From the NCBI GenBank assembly GCA_030028905.1, contig JALDYZ010000002.1:248001-312000 (forward strand): DNA of 64,000 nt, given 5' to 3'. Origin of the DNA: Ferirhizobium litorale (GTDB lineage Bacteria; Pseudomonadota; Alphaproteobacteria; Rhizobiales; Rhizobiaceae). Both the position numbers and the translations under genes were made by a program. The notes under the pieces were generated by a model. That model did no database searches. It was not told where the DNA came from and worked only from the letters and a program-made list of their open reading frames with translations. Of this stretch, positions 18,645 to 27,123 are shown one piece after another (position 1 is the stretch's first letter; every line of letters starts with the position of its first letter).

Positions 18645-19895
18645 ATGGCAAGATTCGCTTTCGGCCCCGGAATGGCCAACTACGTCTACCTCGACGACAT
18701 CTATGACGACGCCCATCTGGCGTTAACCGCAAAGACGGCAAGCACCATGGTGTTTCGCGATCCATCCGGCGCCATCATCCGGTTGAGCGGCAGCGGTTTC
18801 AAATACAACGGCTCGACGCCGACGGCCGGCACGGTCACCAAGGTCGAGTTCGTCGATGCCGCCGGCATTGCTCTGGTTGCCGTGACGCAGGGCAGCTTCG
18901 ATCTCTACGAACTGTCGCTGCGCCTACAAGGATGGACGGATGCGACAACCGGCCAGTCACGCGAGGGTAGTGTCTACGATCTCCTGTCGGTGCTTTCGCG
19001 GGGGAACGACGCCATCCATGGCACCGCAGCCGCAGAGGACTTTGCCATTGGTACGAACTACGGCGACGACAGGATTTTTGCGCGCGGCGGTGACGACTAC
19101 ATCCGCGGCGGCAGCGGCAACAACACCATCAATGGCGGAGCCGGCTGGGACACGCTGTCCTATAGCGACAGCCTCTACGATGCCCCTGCCGTCCTACAGG
19201 GTATCGTGCTTAATGCCGCCACCGGCACGGTGACCAATCCCTGGGGCGGAACCGATACCATCTCCAATATCGAGGATTTCGTCGGCACCCACCTGGCCGA
19301 CCGCCTGACCGGCAGCGCCGCCGACGAACAGTTCATGGGGCTGGCCGGTGCCGATACGATCAACGGCGGCGCCGGTTACGACTGGCTGCGATACGACAGC
19401 GACCGGCGCTATGGCGGCGACAACGGCATCGCCGCGAACCTGACCGCCGGCAGGATCAGGGACGGCTTCGGGCATGTCGACACGGTTTCCGGCATCGAGG
19501 AGGTGCGCGGCACGATCCACAATGATCGCTTCATCGGCTCTGACAAGAGCGACACGTTCGAGGGGCTCGCCGGCAAGGACTTCTACGACGGCAAGGGTGG
19601 CGCCGACGTCTTCGATTTCCGGGCCCCCGAGGAAGCGGGGATCGGAGCATCGCGTGATGTCATCGCCAACTTTTCCCGTGCGGAGGGAGACCGCATCGAC
19701 GTGGGCGACATGTCAGCCTTCGATTTCAAGTTCCGCGGAACGGCTGCCTTCTCCGGCGACCACCCGGAGGTCCGCTACGTGCATGCCGGCGGCAACACGA
19801 TCGTTGCTGGCGACGTCGATGAAGACGGCAAGGCCGATTTCCAGATCGAGCTCCGGGGCATCATCGACCTGAAGGCATGGGACTTCATTCTGTAG
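18645..19895 (+). CDS. RTX calcium-binding repeat protein 2
   Basis: A 416-residue protein starting MARFAFGPGMANYV, with CGGAGG nine bases before the ATG. The first 110 or so residues are a non-repeat beta-rich domain. RTX repeats then follow (RGGDDYIRGGSGNNTINGGAGWD, GLAGADTINGGAGYDWL, GLAGKDFYDGKGGADVFDF), shown here in parts. The C-terminus repeats the module of its neighbour, with SRDVIANFSRAEGDRIDVGD and a hydrophobic end LKAWDFIL as the type I secretion signal. The two genes look like diverged duplicates with different N-terminal parts. No protease or lipase motif is present, so the role may be in the surface or matrix. Confidence 0.87.
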   Translation: MARFAFGPGMANYVYLDDIYDDAHLALTAKTASTMVFRDPSGAIIRLSGSGFKYNGSTPTAGTVTKVEFVDAAGIALVAVTQGSFDLYELSLRLQGWTDATTGQSREGSVYDLLSVLSRGNDAIHGTAAAEDFAIGTNYGDDRIFARGGDDYIRGGSGNNTINGGAGWDTLSYSDSLYDAPAVLQGIVLNAATGTVTNPWGGTDTISNIEDFVGTHLADRLTGSAADEQFMGLAGADTINGGAGYDWLRYDSDRRYGGDNGIAANLTAGRIRDGFGHVDTVSGIEEVRGTIHNDRFIGSDKSDTFEGLAGKDFYDGKGGADVFDFRAPEEAGIGASRDVIANFSRAEGDRIDVGDMSAFDFKFRGTAAFSGDHPEVRYVHAGGNTIVAGDVDEDGKADFQIELRGIIDLKAWDFIL

Positions 19896-19926
19896 GCCCG
19901 TCGCCGCTGCGAAGCTCAAAGGACGA

Positions 19927-21048
19927 CTATGCCGCACCGATTCCGACCCAGCGCCGCTGGTGGAAGGAGTCCGCCATGGCGTGCACGGTCCGTTCGATGC
20001 GCAGGCCATCGGTGAAGGTGATTGCCGAGAAACTTTCGCCGGCGATCGCCCGGATCAGTTCGCGGCATTCGATGATCTTCAGGTCGTTGAAGCCGAGGCC
20101 ATGTCCGGGCGCGGGAATGAAACGATCGTAGGGCGAATGGGCCGGCGCCGTAAGAATTCGGCGGTACCCTTGCTCCGTTGCCCTGCCCTCGGCCTGGTAG
20201 AGTTCGAACTCGTTCATCCGCTCCTGATCATAGAGGATCGATCCGGCGGATCCGAAGATCTGGATCGCAATGCGCCCCTTGAGTCCCCACGCAGACCTGT
20301 TTGCCATCAGGACGGCGGACACCCCGCCCTCCATCCGCATCAGGACGCTGGTGATATCGTGGTTTTCCACAGGACGCGTACCGCCCTCCTTCAGCGGACG
20401 CTCGCCGTAAGGCTTTGCCATGTCGGCGATTACCGCCTCGACGTGGCCGAACAGGAACCAGAGCAGCGACAGCGGATGAACCGCGAAATCGTCCAGCGCC
20501 CCGTAGCCGGAAGCAGCCTCGCTCTTCCAGTAGAACAGCGCCTGCGGATCGGCCATGAAGTCCTCGTCCATCTCGACCCGGACATGGTTGACGGTCCCGA
20601 TCGCACCTTCTCCAATCAGGGTGCGGATATGGCGGACCACCGGATTCTGGATGTAGTTGTATCCCATGATGGCAATCCGCCCGGACGCTTTCTGCGCCTC
20701 CAGCATGCGCTCGGCATCCGAAAGCTTCGGTGCCATCGGTTTCTCGCACCAGACATGCTTGCCGGCCTGAAGCGCGGCGGTCGCCATTTCCGCGTGAAAC
20801 TGGTTGGGCGTGGTGACCGAGATCACGTCGACATCCGGATCGGCGAGAAGATCGCGCCAGTTGGCTGTGGACCGCTCGAATCCGAACTCGGAAGCCCGCC
20901 GGGCGGCGAGATCACTGTTCATCTCCGCCAGGTGAACGAGCCGCGGCCGCGGCACGTCGCCGAATATCTGGCGAACGGCGTTCCAGGCGAGCGCATGACA
21001 CTTGCCCATGTAACCGGTTCCGATCAGTCCGACGCCAAGCGGTTTCAT
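19927..21048 (-). CDS. Gfo/Idh/MocA-family NAD(P)-dependent oxidoreductase, inositol regulon member
   Basis: This 373-residue sugar or cyclitol dehydrogenase has a Rossmann N-domain starting MKPLGVGLIGTGYMGKCHA, the family signature WCEKPMAPKLSDAERML, and a C-terminal alpha/beta domain with FAVHPLSLLWF. The start has GGGAGAAG upstream; a 35-residue upstream extension has no ribosome site. It is divergent from the RpiR-type regulator of the iol operon, and its upstream region carries a GGAA-N6 half-site box. In Sinorhizobium meliloti a similar oxidoreductase sits beside iolR and is IolR-regulated. The substrate is probably an inositol isomer or inosose, but this is not proven. Confidence 0.85.
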   Translation of the reverse strand: MKPLGVGLIGTGYMGKCHALAWNAVRQIFGDVPRPRLVHLAEMNSDLAARRASEFGFERSTANWRDLLADPDVDVISVTTPNQFHAEMATAALQAGKHVWCEKPMAPKLSDAERMLEAQKASGRIAIMGYNYIQNPVVRHIRTLIGEGAIGTVNHVRVEMDEDFMADPQALFYWKSEAASGYGALDDFAVHPLSLLWFLFGHVEAVIADMAKPYGERPLKEGGTRPVENHDITSVLMRMEGGVSAVLMANRSAWGLKGRIAIQIFGSAGSILYDQERMNEFELYQAEGRATEQGYRRILTAPAHSPYDRFIPAPGHGLGFNDLKIIECRELIRAIAGESFSAITFTDGLRIERTVHAMADSFHQRRWVGIGAA

Positions 21049-21091
21049 GCGGCTTCTCCCTTGCCGTTGCTCCATCCTCTTCGTGTTTTTT

Positions 21092-21105
21092 GGAATAAAT
21101 AAACC
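21092..21105. promoter_or_regulatory. IolR-type operator, degenerate copy upstream of the oxidoreductase
   Basis: GGAATAAATAAACC has one perfect GGAA half-site, six bases, then AACC instead of TTCC. It lies about 45 bases upstream of the divergent oxidoreductase gene. It matches the spacing of the other copies near iolR and iolC. Confidence 0.45.
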
Positions 21106-21232
21106 GTTTTTACAAGGTAGCGATCGAGCTCGAACGGCACCATGCCACCGCAATGCACCGACAACCCGCTGTTTTCACGCGATTATAAATTCTTGGTGAC
21201 CTCCATTCAAAAATCGATATCGTGCTTAAAAC

Positions 21233-21246
21233 GGAATTTTTATTTC
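21233..21246. promoter_or_regulatory. IolR-type operator upstream of iolR
   Basis: GGAATTTTTATTTC gives GGAA-N6-TTTC, one base away from the GGAA-N6-TTCC palindrome reported for IolR of Sinorhizobium meliloti. It lies 35 bases before the iolR start, a position suited to autoregulation. Confidence 0.65.
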
Positions 21247-21280
21247 ACATTTTCATCTACGAAACAGGACAGAGACCGGA

Positions 21281-22156
21281 ATGAACAAGCACAGCGATAC
21301 GCTCCCGAGAGTGCCGCGCGACTTCGAAAGCCTGCGCAGCACTATCATCGAGCGCAAGGACACCATGCCGAAACGGCTGGCGCAGATCGCGGCCTACGCC
21401 CTTACCAACCCGGACGACATCGCCTTCGGCACCGCCGCCAGCATTGCTGCCGCTTCCGACGTGCAACCCTCGACGCTCGTGCGTCTCGCCCATCACCTCG
21501 GCTACGGCGGTTTTTCCGACCTGCAAAGCATCTTCCGCGAAAGGCTGCGCGACCGTACGACCAGCTACGAGGAACGGCTGATCTCGCTGGAAAAGAGCCC
21601 TGCGGCCGGTGAAGATGCGGTGCTCCTCAACGGTTTCATCACCGCCGCGGCGCAATCGGTCAGCCAGCTTGCCTCCACGATACAGACCGATTCTTTCGCG
21701 CGGTGCGTCGATCTGCTGGCCGGCGCCGAGACCATCTACCTGATTGCCAAGCGGCGCGCCTACCCGCTCACCGCCCACCTCACCTACGCTTTTTCGAAGC
21801 TGGGCATCCGGCACCAGATCGTCGCCTCGCCGAATGGCGTCGATGCGGAAACCGTACAGTTCGCGACGCCGCGCGATGCCGCGATCGCGGCAAGCTTTGC
21901 TCCCTATGCCTCGGAAAGCGTTGCGCAAGTGCAAGCGCTCTGCGAACGCGGCGTGCCGATCGTCGCAATCACCGATTCCGCCTTCTCGCCGCTTGCCGCT
22001 GCCGCCACGCACTCGCTGGAGGTCGCCGAAGCGGACTTTGCCGGCTTCCGTTCGCTCTCGGCCTCGATGGCGCTCGCCATGGCGCTGCCGGTGGCGATCG
22101 CCGAACGCCGCCGCAAGAAGGGCGGTGAAAATCAGCGCGTGGCGAAAACGGAATAG
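21281..22156 (+). CDS. iolR: RpiR/MurR-family transcriptional regulator IolR
   Basis: A 291-residue regulator with an N-terminal RpiR helix-turn-helix (PKRLAQIAAYALTNPDDIAFG, AASIAAASDVQPSTLVRLAHHLGYGGFSDLQSIFR, given in parts) and a C-terminal SIS sugar-isomerase fold (CVDLLAGAETIYLIAKRRAYP, VPIVAITDSAFSPLA) that would sense a phosphorylated inositol intermediate. It is the first gene before iolCDEB and divergent from an oxidoreductase. GGAA-N6-TTCC-like boxes lie before it, over its stop codon and before iolC. By analogy with Sinorhizobium it represses the pathway until inositol metabolites accumulate. Confidence 0.92.
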   Translation: MNKHSDTLPRVPRDFESLRSTIIERKDTMPKRLAQIAAYALTNPDDIAFGTAASIAAASDVQPSTLVRLAHHLGYGGFSDLQSIFRERLRDRTTSYEERLISLEKSPAAGEDAVLLNGFITAAAQSVSQLASTIQTDSFARCVDLLAGAETIYLIAKRRAYPLTAHLTYAFSKLGIRHQIVASPNGVDAETVQFATPRDAAIAASFAPYASESVAQVQALCERGVPIVAITDSAFSPLAAAATHSLEVAEADFAGFRSLSASMALAMALPVAIAERRRKKGGENQRVAKTE

Positions 22157-22163
22157 AAATTCC
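22150..22163. promoter_or_regulatory. IolR operator, perfect palindrome at the iolR/iolC junction
   Basis: GGAATAGAAATTCC is a perfect GGAA-N6-TTCC palindrome overlapping the iolR stop codon. It lies 85 bases before iolC and 30 bases (about three helical turns) from a second copy, so two repressor dimers could bind the same face. Confidence 0.8.
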
Positions 22164-22179
22164 GAATTGACACATGCGC

Positions 22180-22193
22180 GGAATTTATGTTTC
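22180..22193. promoter_or_regulatory. IolR operator, second copy before iolC
   Basis: GGAATTTATGTTTC gives GGAA-N6-TTTC, the same half-sites and spacing as the copy before iolR, here 55 bases before the iolC start. The two boxes suggest that iolCDEB has its own regulated promoter inside the iolR-iolC gap. Confidence 0.7.
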
Positions 22194-22247
22194 ACTTAAC
22201 ATATTAATGCCGCGGCGCCTGGCCGTGCGAAGTAGTGGGAGGAGACG

Positions 22248-24197
22248 ATGACCGGATCGAACGCCGACGCACCACCGGAAGGCGCGCTTCCGAAAGCCAT
22301 GCTCGATGTCATCACCATTGGCCGCTCCTCGGTCGACCTCTATGGCCAACAGATCGGTTCGCGGCTCGAAGACATCGGCTCCTTCGCCAAGTCGGTCGGC
22401 GGCTGCCCCGCCAATATAGCCATCGGTACCGCCCGCCTCGGCCTGAAGTCCGGCCTGATCACCCGCGTCGGTGACGAGCAGATGGGCCGCTTCATCCGCG
22501 AGCAATCGGCGCGCGAAGGCGTTGCGACCGACGGGATCGTCACCGACAGGGAGCGCCTGACCGCACTCGTTCTGCTGGCGGTCGAGGCCGAAGGCGTCTC
22601 GCCGATGATCTTCTACCGCTCCGACTGCGCCGACATGGCCCTAGACGAAGGCGACATCGATGAGGATTTCATCCGGTCCTCCCGGGCGGTGCTCGTTTCC
22701 GGAACGCATTTTTCCCGGCCGAATACCGAGGCTGCCCAGCGCAAGGCGATCCGCATCGCCAAGGCCAACGGCGGCAAGGTGATCTTCGACATCGACTATC
22801 GGCCGAACCTCTGGGGTCTTGCCGGCCATGCGGAAGGCTTCGAACGCTATGTGAAGTCGGATCGCGTTTCCTCCAAGATGAAGGAGACCCTGCCGGATTG
22901 CGATCTCATCGTCGGCACGGAGGAGGAGATCCTGATCGCTTCCGGAGCCGACGACGTGCTCGGGGCGCTCAGGGAGATCCGGCGCCTGTCGCCGGCAACC
23001 ATCGTGCTCAAGCGCGGCGCGATGGGCTGCATCGTCTATGACGGGCCGATCAGCGACAATCTTGAGGATGGTATCGTCGGCCAGGGCTTTCCGATCGAGG
23101 TCTACAACGTGCTCGGCGCCGGCGACGCCTTCATGTCGGGCTTCCTGCGCGGCTGGTTGAGGGACGAGCCGCTGAAGACCTGCGCCACCTGGGCCAATGC
23201 CTGCGGCGCCTTCGCCGTCTCCCGCCTGCTCTGCTCGCCGGAATACCCGACCTGGGAGGAACTGGAATTCTTCCTGGAGAAGGGCAGCAAGCATCGGGCG
23301 CTGCGCAAGGACGATGCGCTCAACCATATCCACTGGGCGACGACCCGACGCGGCAGCGACATTCCGCTGCTGATGGCGCTCGCCATCGACCACCGTTCGC
23401 AGCTTTCCAGCGTCGCCGACGAACTCGGCGTTTCGCATGACCGCATCCATGCCTTCAAGCGGCTGGCGGTCGCAGCCGCAGCGCGCGTCTCCCAGGGACG
23501 CGAGGGCTACGGCATGCTGATCGACGAGCGCTTCGGTCGCGAGGCCCTGTTCGATGCGGCGCAAAAGAACTTCACATGGATCGGGCGCCCCGTGGAAATG
23601 CCGGGATCAAGGCCGCTGCGCTTCGAGTTCAGCCAGGACATCGGCTCGCAACTCGTCGACTGGCCGCTCGGCCATTGCATCAAATGCCTGTGCTTCTATC
23701 ATCCGGAAGATCCGGCGCCGCTCAAGAAGGAACAGCAGGAAAAGCTGCTTACCCTGTTCGAGGCTGCCCGCAAGGTCGGCCGTGAACTGCTGATCGAGAT
23801 CATCGCCGGCAAGAACGGTCCGCTGAAGGACGATACGGTCGCGACGGCGGTCGAGGAACTGTACGCGCTCGGCATCAAGCCCGACTGGTGGAAGCTCGAG
23901 CCACAGGCCTCGCCGGCCGCGTGGAAGGCGGTGGAGGCGGCAATCGCCCGGAACGACCCCTGGTGCCGCGGCATCGTGCTGCTCGGCCTGGAGGCTCCGG
24001 CGGAGGAACTGGAGAAGGCCTTCAAGGCGACGCTGGCCGCTCCGTCAGTGAAAGGCTTTGCCGTCGGCCGGACGATATTTGCCCATGCTGCCCGGGAATG
24101 GCTGTCCGGCCGTATGAGCGATGACGAGGCAATCGCCGACATGGCGGGACGCTTTCGACAGTTGACGGATGCATGGCTGCGGACACGCGGCCTTTAA
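22248..24197 (+). CDS. iolC: Bifunctional 5-dehydro-2-deoxygluconokinase / DUF2090 protein
   Basis: The first 330 or so residues are a PfkB-type kinase that phosphorylates 5-dehydro-2-deoxygluconate in myo-inositol breakdown. The sugar-kinase start is DVITIGRSSVDLYGQQIG and GGCPANIAIGTARLG, and the catalytic anion-hole motif VLGAGDAFMSGFLRG lies near residue 285. The remaining 300 residues are a DUF2090 domain (PLLMALAIDHRSQL through FAVGRTIFAHAAREWL), an aldolase-like fold often fused to IolC in proteobacteria. The fused domain may supply the next step, cleavage of the phosphorylated product, as no separate iolJ is seen here. First gene of iolCDEB. Confidence 0.95.
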   Translation: MTGSNADAPPEGALPKAMLDVITIGRSSVDLYGQQIGSRLEDIGSFAKSVGGCPANIAIGTARLGLKSGLITRVGDEQMGRFIREQSAREGVATDGIVTDRERLTALVLLAVEAEGVSPMIFYRSDCADMALDEGDIDEDFIRSSRAVLVSGTHFSRPNTEAAQRKAIRIAKANGGKVIFDIDYRPNLWGLAGHAEGFERYVKSDRVSSKMKETLPDCDLIVGTEEEILIASGADDVLGALREIRRLSPATIVLKRGAMGCIVYDGPISDNLEDGIVGQGFPIEVYNVLGAGDAFMSGFLRGWLRDEPLKTCATWANACGAFAVSRLLCSPEYPTWEELEFFLEKGSKHRALRKDDALNHIHWATTRRGSDIPLLMALAIDHRSQLSSVADELGVSHDRIHAFKRLAVAAAARVSQGREGYGMLIDERFGREALFDAAQKNFTWIGRPVEMPGSRPLRFEFSQDIGSQLVDWPLGHCIKCLCFYHPEDPAPLKKEQQEKLLTLFEAARKVGRELLIEIIAGKNGPLKDDTVATAVEELYALGIKPDWWKLEPQASPAAWKAVEAAIARNDPWCRGIVLLGLEAPAEELEKAFKATLAAPSVKGFAVGRTIFAHAAREWLSGRMSDDEAIADMAGRFRQLTDAWLRTRGL

Positions 24198-24274
24198 AGC
24201 AATCCCAGCAAAAGTGTGACGCGGTTTTGCGTTCGGGATTGCGATAGAAAAGAGAGAATCTGGGAGGAACCCCG

Positions 24275-26125
24275 ATGGGCAAGACGATCCGACTGACGAT
24301 GGCCCAGGCCGTCGCGCACTTCCTGAAGCAGCAGAAGACCGTCATCGACGGCAGGAAGGTGCCGATCTTCGGGGGCGTGTGGGCGATCTTCGGTCACGGC
24401 AATGTGGCGGGCATGGGAGAAGCCCTCTACCAGGTGCGCGAGGAACTGCCGACCTATCGCGCCCACAACGAGCAGGGCATGGCGCATGCGGCGGTCGCCT
24501 ATGCCAAGGCGAGCTTCCGAAGCCGCTTCATGGCCTGCACCACGTCAATCGGCCCCGGCGCGCTCAACATGATCACCGCCGCCGGCGTCGCACATGTGAA
24601 CCGGCTGCCCGTGCTCTTCCTGCCAGGCGACATCTTTGCCAACCGCGCCCCCGACCCGGTGCTGCAGCAGATCGAGAATTTTTCCGACGGCACCGTCTCG
24701 GCCAATGACGCTTTCCGCCCGGTCTCGCGCTATTTCGACCGCATCACCCGGCCGGAACAGATCATGCCGGCGCTGAAGCGCGCCATGCAGGTGCTGACCG
24801 ATCCGCTCGACTGCGGCCCGGTGACGCTTTCGCTTTGCCAGGACGTGCAGGCCGAGGCTTTCGACTACCCGGAAAGCTTCTTCGTGGAGCGGGTCTGGAC
24901 GCCAAGGCGACCCCTGCCCGATGCGGACGAGCTGGCGCATGCGATCGATCTGATCCGGAAATCCGAAAAGCCGGTCATCATCGCGGGCGGAGGCGTCCTC
25001 TATTCGCAGGCGACGAAGGAACTCGCCGCCTTTGCAGAAGCCCACGGCATCCCCGTCGCCATCACCCAGGCCGGCAAGTCGGCGATCGACGAGCGCCACC
25101 CGCTGGCGCTCGGCTCGGTCGGCGTCACCGGAACCTCGGCGGCGAATGCGATCGCCGAGGGGGCCGACCTGGTCATTGCTATCGGTACCCGCTGCCAGGA
25201 TTTCACCACCGGCTCCTGGGCGCTCTTCAAGAACGAGAAGCTCGCGATGATCGGGCTCAACATCACGCCGTTCGACGCGATAAAGCATGATAGTCACCCA
25301 CTGGTGACAGATGCGCGCGAAGGACTGAAGGCACTTTCCGCCGGGCTTTCCGGCTGGAAGGCGCCCGCAGAGCTGGCGGATAGGGCGAGCAGGGAGAAGA
25401 AGACCTGGATGGAGGCGGCAGCCAAGGCGATGGCCGCGACCAATGCCGCCCTTCCCTCCGACGCCCAGGTGATCGGCTCCGTGGCCCGATCGATCGGCGG
25501 CGAGAACACCACCCTGCTCTGCGCCGCCGGCGGCCTGCCCGGCGAGTTGCACAAGCTCTGGCCGGCGACGACGCCTGGCAGCTACCACATGGAATACGGC
25601 TTTTCCTGCATGGGCTATGAGATCGCCGGTGGCCTCGGCACCAAGATGGCGCGACCGGAACGGGATGTCGTCGTCATGGTCGGCGACGGCTCCTACATGA
25701 TGATGAATTCGGAACTCGCAACCTCGGTCATGCTCGGCCAGAAGCTGACCGTGGTCCTCCTCGACAACAGAGGCTATGGCTGCATCAACCGGCTGCAGAT
25801 GGCGACCGGCGGCGCGAACTTCAACAATCTTCTGAAGGACGCCTATCACGAGGTGATGCCGGAGATCGATTTCCGGGCGCATGCCGAGAGCATGGGGGCC
25901 ATCGCCGTCAAGGTCTCCTCGATCGCCGAACTGGAACAGGCGATCGAGACTTCCAAGAGGAACGACCGAACTTCCGTGATCGTGATCGACACCGACCCGC
26001 TGATCACCACCGAGGCCGGCGGTCACTGGTGGGATGTCGCCGTACCCGAGGTCAGCCCACGCGGTGAGGTCAACAAGGCGCATGCGGCCTATGTCAAGGC
26101 GCGCGCCGCCCAGCGCATCGGCTGA
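24275..26125 (+). CDS. iolD: 3D-(3,5/4)-trihydroxycyclohexane-1,2-dione acylhydrolase
   Basis: This 616-residue thiamine-diphosphate enzyme opens the ring of the diketo-inositol intermediate to 5-deoxyglucuronate. The N-terminal PYR domain has the catalytic Glu in YRAHNEQGMAHAAVAYAKAS near residue 66. The central domain follows KPVIIAGGGVLYSQATKELA. The C-terminal PP domain holds the ThDP/Mg motif VMVGDGSYMMMNSELATS with VVLLDN following, from about residue 467. Length and order match IolD. It is followed 69 bases later by iolE in the same operon. Confidence 0.97.
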   Translation: MGKTIRLTMAQAVAHFLKQQKTVIDGRKVPIFGGVWAIFGHGNVAGMGEALYQVREELPTYRAHNEQGMAHAAVAYAKASFRSRFMACTTSIGPGALNMITAAGVAHVNRLPVLFLPGDIFANRAPDPVLQQIENFSDGTVSANDAFRPVSRYFDRITRPEQIMPALKRAMQVLTDPLDCGPVTLSLCQDVQAEAFDYPESFFVERVWTPRRPLPDADELAHAIDLIRKSEKPVIIAGGGVLYSQATKELAAFAEAHGIPVAITQAGKSAIDERHPLALGSVGVTGTSAANAIAEGADLVIAIGTRCQDFTTGSWALFKNEKLAMIGLNITPFDAIKHDSHPLVTDAREGLKALSAGLSGWKAPAELADRASREKKTWMEAAAKAMAATNAALPSDAQVIGSVARSIGGENTTLLCAAGGLPGELHKLWPATTPGSYHMEYGFSCMGYEIAGGLGTKMARPERDVVVMVGDGSYMMMNSELATSVMLGQKLTVVLLDNRGYGCINRLQMATGGANFNNLLKDAYHEVMPEIDFRAHAESMGAIAVKVSSIAELEQAIETSKRNDRTSVIVIDTDPLITTEAGGHWWDVAVPEVSPRGEVNKAHAAYVKARAAQRIG

Positions 26126-26194
26126 CCGATTGTTGTCATCTTTCCGGAGGAGCGGTTGCCGCTCCTCCAAACAATGCCCCTGAGGAGACTATTG

Positions 26195-27112
26195 ATGAAG
26201 GCCAAACTCGGCATGTCGCCCATCGCCTGGTGGAACGACGATCTTCCCGAACTCAGCGACGACGTGTCGCTCGAGGAGTGCCTGCGGCAATCGCGCAGCG
26301 CCGGCTTTACCGGCATGGAACAGGGCCGCCGCTTCCCGAGCAATCCCGAAGAAATGCTGCCGATCCTGCGCGCCGCCGACGTGACGCTGTGCGGCGGCTG
26401 GTTTTCCGGCACGCTGGTCGATGAGGAACTCGCCGCCAACAAGGACCGCATCGCCCCGATGATCGAGCTGTTCAAGGCGGTCGACGCCCCCTGCATCGTC
26501 TATGGCGAAGTGGGCCGCTCCATCCAGGGCGACCGCTCCAGGCCGCTCGCCACCAAACCGCGCCTCTCCGATGACGAGATGAAGGCATATGGCCGCCGCC
26601 TCACCCAGTTCGGGGAATGGTGCGCCGACCAGGGCATGCCTCTCTCCTACCACCACCACATGGCCGCCGTGGTCGAAACCGAGCCGGAACTCGACGCCTT
26701 CATGCGCAACTCCGGCGAAGGCATTCCGCTGCTGCTCGATGCCGGGCATTTAGCGTTTGCCGGCGGCGACGTGCTGCGCGCCATCGACAACCACCACGCC
26801 CGCATCAACCACGTCCACGTCAAGGATATCCGCAAGGCCGTGGTGGACGGGCTGGATCGCAGCCGGCAGTCCTTCCTCGATGCGGTGGCGCTTGGCGCCT
26901 TCACCGTGCCGGGTGACGGCTCGCTCGATTTCGGCGCCATCGTCCAGCGTCTGGCCGACTATGGCTATGAAGGCTGGTTCGTGGTCGAGGCCGAACAGGA
27001 TCCGCGCAAGGCGCCCCCGCAGAAAATGGCCGAGATCGGTCATGCCGAACTGATGCGGGTCATGACGGCGGCCGGCTATACTGTGGAAACGGAAGGTTTC
27101 CCGAAGCGGTAA
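26195..27112 (+). CDS. iolE: myo-Inosose-2 dehydratase
   Basis: This 305-residue TIM-barrel enzyme dehydrates 2-keto-myo-inositol to the diketo intermediate used by IolD. It starts MKAKLGMSPIAWWNDDLPEL, a signature IolE opening, after a GAGGAGAC ribosome site; a longer frame lacks one. Metal and substrate contacts are visible in PLSYHHHMAAVVETEPEL, LLLDAGHLAFAGGD, INHVHVKDIRKAV and GWFVVEAEQDPRKAPP. It lies 11 bases before iolB, so the two are surely co-transcribed. Confidence 0.96.
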   Translation: MKAKLGMSPIAWWNDDLPELSDDVSLEECLRQSRSAGFTGMEQGRRFPSNPEEMLPILRAADVTLCGGWFSGTLVDEELAANKDRIAPMIELFKAVDAPCIVYGEVGRSIQGDRSRPLATKPRLSDDEMKAYGRRLTQFGEWCADQGMPLSYHHHMAAVVETEPELDAFMRNSGEGIPLLLDAGHLAFAGGDVLRAIDNHHARINHVHVKDIRKAVVDGLDRSRQSFLDAVALGAFTVPGDGSLDFGAIVQRLADYGYEGWFVVEAEQDPRKAPPQKMAEIGHAELMRVMTAAGYTVETEGFPKR

Positions 27113-27123
27113 AGGAGAAACCC

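Noticed and set aside
24545-26170. Minus-strand frame of 541 codons opposite iolD, and 27076-28878 (600 codons) opposite iolB and the Asp-box gene
   Set aside because: The plus-strand genes have clear catalytic motifs and operon context; the antisense frames lack ribosome sites and domains.
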